Assembly (NCBI GenBank): GCA_035546355.1
Contig: DATKEH010000246.1
Span: forward strand, 1-10,945
Length of the DNA: 10,945 nt
Direction: 5' to 3'
DNA from: DATKEH01 sp035546355
GTDB lineage: Bacteria > Acidobacteriota > Thermoanaerobaculia > Multivoradales > JAIOJS01
Position numbers and translations under genes: made by a program. Below, piece by piece: positions 6,182 to 10,945 of the stretch. Every line of letters begins with the position of its first letter. Within the stretch, counting starts at the first letter, position 1. Under the pieces are notes generated by a model. The model was not told the origin of the DNA and did no database searches. It saw only the letters and a program-made list of their open reading frames with translations.

Positions 6182-8377
6182 ATGTTCGGGGACCGCCTGC
6201 GCCGCCGCCGCAAGGACACTCGCTTCATCCTGGCGATGCTGGGGCTGCTGCTGCTCCTGCTCGGGGGCCTCTACGCGCTGCTGCTGACCAGCCGCGACCT
6301 GCCGACGACGCTGGTGACGAACAGGCTGCTGCTGTTCGTCCTCTGGTACATCAACGTCGTGCTGGTGCTCGTCGTGCTGTTCGTGCTGGCGAGGAACCTG
6401 TTCAAGCTGCTGATGGAGCGGCGCGGTCGGGTGCTGGGCTCGAAGTTCAAGGGCAAGTTGGTGGCGAGCTACATCGGGCTGTCGCTGATCCCGGTGCTGC
6501 TGCTGTTCCTCTACGGCACCGGGCTGCTGCAGCAGTCGGTGGACCGCTGGTTCGCGGCCCCCGTCCGCCAGGTGCTGCAGCAGGGATCGGCGGTGGCCGA
6601 GAGCATGCTGGAGATGGCCGAGGAGATCACCTTGCGCGACGCCGTCCTGGTCGCCGAAGAGCTGAGCGACCTCGATCTCGATCGCCCCCAGCTGCGCCCC
6701 CGCCTGAACCGCCAGCTGCAGCGCGCGCTGCAACGGCTCGACCTCGATTACCTGGGCGTCTACCGCGAGACCGACTTCGTGCAGGGGGTGCTCGACCCCC
6801 AGGCCGGCCTGAGCGACCTGCCCGAGCCCGGGCGGACCGTGCTGATGGAGGCGGTACTGGACGGCCAGGCGGTGCGGGTGCTGACACCGGCGCCGGGGGC
6901 GGGACGGCTGATCCTCGGCGCCGCCGCCGTCCCGGGGTCCAGCTCGCCCCGCGGGGTGGTGGTGGCCGGCCGCCTGCTCTCCCCCACCGTCGCCGAGCAG
7001 AGCGAGAAGCTGATCCTCGCCTACCAGGGGTACCGTCAGCTCGAGTCCCAGAAAGGTGAGCTGTCGGCGAGCCAGGTGCTGCTGTTCCTGATGGTCACCC
7101 TCCTCATCCTGCTCGCCTCCTCCTGGGTCGGGCTCTACCTGGCGCGGCGGGTGACGGTGCCGATCCAGGCCCTCGCCGACGGCACCCGCCGCATCTCGAG
7201 CGGCGACCTGGCGTACCGGGTCGAGGTCGAGGCCGACGACGAGCTCGGAGTGCTGGTGGACTCCTTCAACCGCATGACCGCCGAGCTCGAGCGCAACAAG
7301 GACCTCCTCGAGGAGGGGAATCGCGAGCTGGTCGACGCCAACCGCCGCCTGGCCGAGGAGCGGGCGCTGATCGTGGCGGTGCTGCACAACGTCGCCGCCG
7401 GCGTGGTGGCTCTCGACGGCGCCGGCCGGGTGGTGGTGTGCAACGGCGCCGCCCTCGCCATGCTGCGGCAGGGCGAGGAGGAGCTGCGGGGTCGCACGGT
7501 GGCCGACGCCTGGGGCGACCCCGAACGGCGCAAGCTCCTGGCGCTGCTCGACACGGTGCCGCCGGATGCGTCCGGCGCCGGGCGCGAGATCCGGCTGGCG
7601 CTCGGCGGCGAGTGGAAGACCTTCGAGGTCAAGGTCACGTCGATGCGCGACGCCTCCGGCAAACCCTTCGGCCGCGTGCTGGTGCTCGAGGACCTGACCG
7701 AGCTGATCAAGGCGCAGCAGCTGGCCGCCTGGAACGAGGCGGCGCGGCGGATCGCCCACGAGATCAAGAACCCGCTCACCCCCATCCAGCTCGCCGCCGA
7801 GCGGATGCTCCACAAGTACCGCCAGGGGCAGGACGTCGGCGCCGCACTGGAGGACGGCGTCGCCATCATCGTGCGCGAGGTGGAGACGCTCAAGGCGATG
7901 GTGGAGGAGTTCTCCCGCTACGCCCGCATGCCCCGCCCGCAGCCAGTGGCGATCGACCTGCCGGCGCTGCTCGGCGAGACCATCAAGCTCTACCGCGATC
8001 TGAAGGAGGGCGTCGCGGTGCGCAGCAGGGTCGAGCCGGGGGCGGAGTCGGCCTGGGTCGACCCCGAGCAGCTGCGCAGCGCGCTCATCAACCTGCTCGA
8101 CAACGCCGTCGACGCCACCGAGGCGCCGGGAGAGGTGAGCCTCAGCGCCAGCCGCGCCGACGGCCGGCTGCAGATCCGGGTCGCCGACACCGGCCACGGC
8201 ATCCCCGCCGAGGCGCGGGGAAAGCTCTTCCTGCCGCACTTCTCGACCAAGGGGCGGGGAACCGGCCTCGGTCTGGCCATCGTCCACCGCATCGTCAGCG
8301 ACCACCACGGCACGATCCGGGTCGAGGACAACGCCCCGCGCGGCACCGTGTTCACGATCGACCTGCCACAGGGGTAG
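6182..8377 (+). CDS. NtrY-like membrane sensor histidine kinase
   Basis: A 731-residue sensor kinase of the NtrY type. Two or three hydrophobic helices lie near the N-terminus (about 15-36, 48-70, 92-112), then an extracytoplasmic sensor region (about 115-295), a final membrane helix (about 297-320), a HAMP linker (about 320-372), a coiled-coil stretch (365-395), a PAS domain (about 395-505), and the kinase core. The phospho-acceptor is His526 in RRIAHEIKNPLTPIQLAAER, the NtrY/NtrB-like H-box. The ATP-binding boxes are intact: N-box NLLDNAVDAT (637-646), G1 DTGHGIP (669-675), G2 GRGTGLGLAI (691-700). So the kinase looks functional. NtrY normally works with NtrX, but no response regulator follows; the next gene is yqeY. 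Its signal and partner are unknown. It is the last gene of the smpB operon, three bases after the DUF4390-type gene. Confidence 0.93.
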   Translation: MFGDRLRRRRKDTRFILAMLGLLLLLLGGLYALLLTSRDLPTTLVTNRLLLFVLWYINVVLVLVVLFVLARNLFKLLMERRGRVLGSKFKGKLVASYIGLSLIPVLLLFLYGTGLLQQSVDRWFAAPVRQVLQQGSAVAESMLEMAEEITLRDAVLVAEELSDLDLDRPQLRPRLNRQLQRALQRLDLDYLGVYRETDFVQGVLDPQAGLSDLPEPGRTVLMEAVLDGQAVRVLTPAPGAGRLILGAAAVPGSSSPRGVVVAGRLLSPTVAEQSEKLILAYQGYRQLESQKGELSASQVLLFLMVTLLILLASSWVGLYLARRVTVPIQALADGTRRISSGDLAYRVEVEADDELGVLVDSFNRMTAELERNKDLLEEGNRELVDANRRLAEERALIVAVLHNVAAGVVALDGAGRVVVCNGAALAMLRQGEEELRGRTVADAWGDPERRKLLALLDTVPPDASGAGREIRLALGGEWKTFEVKVTSMRDASGKPFGRVLVLEDLTELIKAQQLAAWNEAARRIAHEIKNPLTPIQLAAERMLHKYRQGQDVGAALEDGVAIIVREVETLKAMVEEFSRYARMPRPQPVAIDLPALLGETIKLYRDLKEGVAVRSRVEPGAESAWVDPEQLRSALINLLDNAVDATEAPGEVSLSASRADGRLQIRVADTGHGIPAEARGKLFLPHFSTKGRGTGLGLAIVHRIVSDHHGTIRVEDNAPRGTVFTIDLPQG

Positions 8378-8399
8378 AGGCGGGCGCCCACGGGGCCGA

Positions 8400-8424
8400 A
8401 GCACCCGCTCCCGCCGGGGGTGCT
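8400..8424 (+). terminator. Candidate terminator hairpin after the NtrY-like kinase
   Basis: AGCACCC (8400-8406) and GGGTGCT (8418-8424) form a perfect seven-base stem with an 11-base loop. It starts 22 bases after the kinase stop and sits before the yqeY promoter. There is no T-run downstream, so it is not a classical intrinsic terminator, but its position between two transcription units fits that role. Confidence 0.4.
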
Positions 8425-8458
8425 CGCCTCCCCGCGTGCGGCCGCCGCCGCCAGCCGA

Positions 8459-8464
8459 TACAAT
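8459..8464 (+). promoter_or_regulatory. -10 box of yqeY, leaderless arrangement
   Basis: TACAAT (five of six to TATAAT) ends six bases before the ATG at 8471, so transcription would start at the A of the start codon. There is no Shine-Dalgarno in the bases between (CGCCCC) and no clear -35. Confidence 0.6.
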
Positions 8465-8470
8465 CGCCCC

Positions 8471-8926
8471 ATGGGCGACGCCACTCCCCGGCAGCTCGTC
8501 GAGAGGGATCTCAAGGCGGCCATGCTGGCCGGCGACAAGGAACGGGTGTCGACGCTGCGTCTGCTGCTGGCCGAGCTCGAGAACGAGCGCATCCGCGCCG
8601 GCAGCGACGTCTCGCAGGAGACCTTCCTGGGTCTGGTGCAGAAGGGGATCAAGCAGCGCCAGGACTCCGCCGAGCAGTACCGCGGCGGCGGCCGTCCGGA
8701 GCTCGCCGCCAAGGAGGAGCGCGAGGCCGAGCTGCTGCGCCTCTACCTCCCCGAGCCCGCGTCCGAGGAGGAGGTGCGTGGCGCCGTACGCGAGCTGATC
8801 GCCGCCGAGTCGCTCTCCGGCGCGAAGGGGATCGGGCGGGTGATGCAAACCCTGGTGCCGCGATTCAAGGGCCGCATCGAGGGCCAGCAGCTGCAGCGCA
8901 TCGCCCGCGAGGAGCTGGAGGCCTGA
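8471..8926 (+). CDS. YqeY/GatB-like domain protein
   Basis: A 151-residue cytoplasmic, mostly helical protein of the YqeY family, which resembles the tRNA-binding tail domain of the amidotransferase subunit GatB. Its exact role is not established; links to tRNA or aminoacylation are suggested by the domain. Family features seen: LVERDLKAAMLAGDKERVSTLR at 9-30 (in full register with the family), KQRQDSAEQYRGGGRPELA (61-79), EAELLRLYLPEPASEEEV (86-102), and the C-terminal GRVMQTLVPRFKGRIEGQQL (122-141). The ATG at 8471 gives the standard N-terminus and lies six bases after a TACAAT box; an upstream in-frame start at 8420 would overlap the hairpin and promoter. Its TGA stop overlaps the CTG that appears to start selB, so the two are translationally linked. 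Confidence 0.93.
   Translation: MGDATPRQLVERDLKAAMLAGDKERVSTLRLLLAELENERIRAGSDVSQETFLGLVQKGIKQRQDSAEQYRGGGRPELAAKEEREAELLRLYLPEPASEEEVRGAVRELIAAESLSGAKGIGRVMQTLVPRFKGRIEGQQLQRIAREELEA
8909..8925 (+). promoter_or_regulatory. Ribosome binding site and CTG start of selB
   Basis: GAGGAG at 8909-8914 lies eight bases before a CTG at 8923-8925. The CTG overlaps the yqeY TGA (8924-8926) in the same way that ATGA junctions link coupled genes. It is the only NTG codon at the expected N-terminus of SelB, so the initiation site rests on this signal. Confidence 0.65.
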
Positions 8927-10839
8927 GCACCGCCACCCGCCGCGCCATCGTCGGCACCGCCGGCCACATCGACCACGGCAAGACGCGGCTGATCGAGGCG
9001 CTCACCGGCACCGACTGCGACCGCTGGGCGGAGGAGAAACGCCGCGGCATCACCATCGACCTCGGCTTCGCCCATCTCGAGGCGGACGGTCTGCAGCTGG
9101 GGTTCATCGACGTCCCCGGCCACCAGCGGTTCCTGCACAACGCCCTCGCCGGCCTCGGCGGCATCCGGCTGATGCTGCTGGTGGTGGCCGCCGACGAGGG
9201 GGTGGCGCCGCAGACCCGCGAGCACCTGGCCGTCTGCTCGCTCCTCGGCATCCCCGCCGGCGTGGTGGCGCTCACCAAGGCGGACCTGGTGAGCCCCGAC
9301 CTGGTCGAGCTGGCGGCGGCCGAGGTCGAGGAGCTGCTGGCCCCCACCCCCTTCGCCGGGGCGCCGGTGGTGGCGGTCTCGTCGCTCACCGGCCAGGGCA
9401 TCGAGTCGCTGCGCGAGCTGCTGGTGCGCCGTGCCGCCGAGGTCGCCGTGGAGGTCGATCCCGACCGCCCCACGCGGCTACCCCTCGATCGCGCCTTCCA
9501 CCTCAAGGGGCTCGGCGTGGTGGTCACCGGCACGCTCGTCTGGGGCACGGTGAGTGCCGGCGACGAGCTCGCGGTAGTGCCCGGCGAGCGCCGAGTGCGG
9601 GTGCGCAGCATACAGGTGCACGGTACGCCGCGAGACCGGGCCCACAGCGGCGAGCGCACGTCGCTGCAGCTCACCGGCATCGCGCTCGAGGAGCTCGAGC
9701 GGGGGCAGCAGCTGGTCGCTGCCGGGGCCCTGGCGGCCCACCGCACACTGCTGGCGCGCTGCCGGCTGCTGCCGGAGGCGCCGAAGCCGCTCGCCGGGTG
9801 GTCGCCGATACGGCTGCACCTCTACTCCTGCGAGACGGTGGGGCGGGTGCGGGCGCTGGCTCCCGCCGAGCTGCACCCGGGCGAGCAGGGCCTGGTGGAG
9901 CTGCGGCTCGAGCGGCCGGTTCCCGCCGTGCGCGGCGATCGCTTCGTGCTCCGCTCCCCGTCGCCGGCCGCCACCCTCGGCGGCGGCGAAGTGCTGGATC
10001 CCTGGTGGCACCGCCGGCGGGGCGCCCTGCGGGCGACCGCCCTCGAGGCGCTCACCGGCGACACGGCCGCGGCGCTGGGTCTGTGGGTCCAGGAGGCCGG
10101 CGAGGGCGGTACCACCACCGCCGAGCTGGCGCGTCGGCTGGGAATGCGCCCGGGCGCCGTCGAGCCCGAGCTGGTCGCCCTGGCGGAGCGGCAGCGGTTG
10201 ATCCCCACCCCTGCCGAGCGCGGTCAGCAGCCGCGCTGGCTCGCGCCGGCGGTGGTCGACCGGGTGACGCGACGGGCGCGACGGGTGATGAAGGACTACT
10301 TCCAGCGCCAACGGCTGGCCGAGGGGATGCCCAAGGCAGAGGCGGTGCGGCGGATCCTGCGCGGCCGCGGCGCCGAGCTGGCGGACCTCTACGTCTCCTG
10401 GCTGGCGGCGCAGAAGGTGCTGCAGGTGGCAGGCGACAGGGTGACGCTGCCGGGGCGGCGGGCCGAGCTGTCGGGCGAGGAGGCCGGCCTGGCGGCCCGG
10501 GTGCTCGCCGCCTACGCCGCGGCCGGTCTCACTCCGCCGTCGCCGCCCGAGCTGGCCCGCCAGCTCGCCGCCAAACCGCAGATCTTCGACGGCGTCGTCC
10601 GCTACCTGCTGGAGCAGCGAAGGCTGGTGCGGCTCCCCGGGGGGTTGCTGGTGAGCGGGGAGGCGGTAGAACGGCTGGTGGCGGATGTGCGCGAGGCGGG
10701 CTGGGAGCGTTTCGCGGTACCGCAGTTCAAGGACCGCTTCGGGCTCTCCCGCAAGTGGGCCATCCCCTGGCTGGAGCACCTCGACTCGATCGGCGCCACC
10801 CGCCGCGTCGGCGACGAGCGGCAAGTGGTGAAGGAGTAG
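8923..10839 (+). CDS. selB: Selenocysteine-specific translation elongation factor SelB
   Basis: SelB is the GTPase that brings selenocysteyl-tRNA to UGA codons marked by a SECIS hairpin. The 638 residues match the usual 600-650. N-terminal EF-Tu-like GTPase: G1 GTAGHIDHGKT (11-21), switch I RGITIDLGF (41-49), G3 DVPGH (63-67), G4 TKAD (118-121), G5 region SSLTGQG (153-159). Domains II and III follow (about 180-365; FHLKGLGVVVTGT at 192-204; RGDRFVLRS at 337-345). The C-terminal half holds the winged-helix repeats that bind SECIS RNA, ending in the family motif FKDRFGLSRKWAIPWLEHLD (602-621) and TRRVGD. No ATG, GTG or TTG lies in frame inside yqeY or in the first 83 codons; the first, ATG 9172, would remove G1-G3. 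The start is therefore inferred to be CTG. Co-transcribed with yqeY. No other sel gene is in the window. Confidence 0.96.
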   Translation: MSTATRRAIVGTAGHIDHGKTRLIEALTGTDCDRWAEEKRRGITIDLGFAHLEADGLQLGFIDVPGHQRFLHNALAGLGGIRLMLLVVAADEGVAPQTREHLAVCSLLGIPAGVVALTKADLVSPDLVELAAAEVEELLAPTPFAGAPVVAVSSLTGQGIESLRELLVRRAAEVAVEVDPDRPTRLPLDRAFHLKGLGVVVTGTLVWGTVSAGDELAVVPGERRVRVRSIQVHGTPRDRAHSGERTSLQLTGIALEELERGQQLVAAGALAAHRTLLARCRLLPEAPKPLAGWSPIRLHLYSCETVGRVRALAPAELHPGEQGLVELRLERPVPAVRGDRFVLRSPSPAATLGGGEVLDPWWHRRRGALRATALEALTGDTAAALGLWVQEAGEGGTTTAELARRLGMRPGAVEPELVALAERQRLIPTPAERGQQPRWLAPAVVDRVTRRARRVMKDYFQRQRLAEGMPKAEAVRRILRGRGAELADLYVSWLAAQKVLQVAGDRVTLPGRRAELSGEEAGLAARVLAAYAAAGLTPPSPPELARQLAAKPQIFDGVVRYLLEQRRLVRLPGGLLVSGEAVERLVADVREAGWERFAVPQFKDRFGLSRKWAIPWLEHLDSIGATRRVGDERQVVKE

Positions 10840-10842
10840 CGC

Positions 10843-10945
10843 TCAATTGCCCACGTACCCCAACGCCTCGAGCTCCTTGCGCAGCTCTTCGGGGATCTCC
10901 TGGCGCTCGACGCGGCTCTCGATGCGGGCGAAGCGCTGCTGCAGC
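10843..10945 (-). CDS. C-terminal fragment of an unidentified gene, possibly a sulfatase
   Basis: The last 33 codons of a minus-strand gene that continues past the right edge. The fragment has an Arg/Glu-rich helix (RFARIESRVERQ) followed by IPEELRKELEALGYVGN and a TGA stop (complement of 10843-10845). An ending of the form L-x-x-L-G-Y-V/L-G is common at the C-terminus of sulfatase-family and related proteins, which is the only hint to its identity. It converges on selB with a three-base gap, so there is no room for a separate terminator between them. Coding status rests on the open frame and this motif. Confidence 0.5.
   Translation of the reverse strand, partial: LQQRFARIESRVERQEIPEELRKELEALGYVGN

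Noticed and set aside
5549..8848. A 1099-codon open reading frame on the minus strand
   Set aside because: It is antisense to the DUF4390-type gene, the NtrY-like kinase and yqeY, all of which have clear homology; the composition is that of a shadow frame.
7438..8922. Upstream in-frame extension of selB back to an ATG at 7438
   Set aside because: The extra nearly 500 residues overlap the kinase and yqeY in another frame and have shadow composition; SelB proteins begin just before the GTAGHIDHGKT motif.
8924..8990. The yqeY TGA as a selenocysteine codon, given selB next door
   Set aside because: YqeY ends at its normal length here, the read-through frame meets another TGA after about 21 codons, and no convincing SECIS-like hairpin follows.

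Overview
This is a high-GC (clearly well above 60% by eye) bacterial chromosomal window packed with genes and carrying no RNA genes, mobile elements or CRISPR. An outer-membrane FadL-type porin, an NtrY-like kinase paired with a DUF4390 protein, SelB, and a tail resembling the end of acidobacterial-type sulfatases suggest a Gram-negative lineage such as Acidobacteriota or a deltaproteobacterial/myxococcal relative. The lineage is an inference and cannot be fixed from this sequence alone.

Left part (1-4501, minus strand): a FadL/OmpP1 outer-membrane transporter is followed by a secreted GDSL/SGNH hydrolase and then by uvrA, which is cut by the left edge at its first ABC signature. The transporter and hydrolase look like one transcription unit for handling fatty acids or related lipids. 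It is read from a good sigma-70-type promoter at 4472-4501, and both genes have strong Shine-Dalgarno sites. uvrA may share the transcript or use a weak promoter of its own.

Middle part (4594-8377, plus strand): across a 193-base divergent region comes a small gene for a YbjN/T3SS-chaperone-like protein. It is followed by a tight run of smpB (trans-translation), a signal-peptide-bearing DUF4390-type protein and a 731-residue NtrY-like membrane histidine kinase. These last three genes are 5 and 3 bases apart, so they probably form one operon. No ntrX-type response regulator follows the kinase.

Right part (8471-10945): a YqeY/GatB-like protein is followed, with overlapping stop and start, by selB, the selenocysteine-specific elongation factor. 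The last 103 bases hold the C-terminus of a convergent gene, possibly a sulfatase.

The most unusual points concern translation initiation. selB has no ATG, GTG or TTG before its nucleotide-binding motifs and appears to start at CTG, overlapping the yqeY stop codon behind a well-placed Shine-Dalgarno. smpB and yqeY each lack a Shine-Dalgarno but have a TANNNT -10 box ending exactly six bases before the ATG, which is the arrangement expected of leaderless mRNAs. I see no wholly new multi-gene system here.
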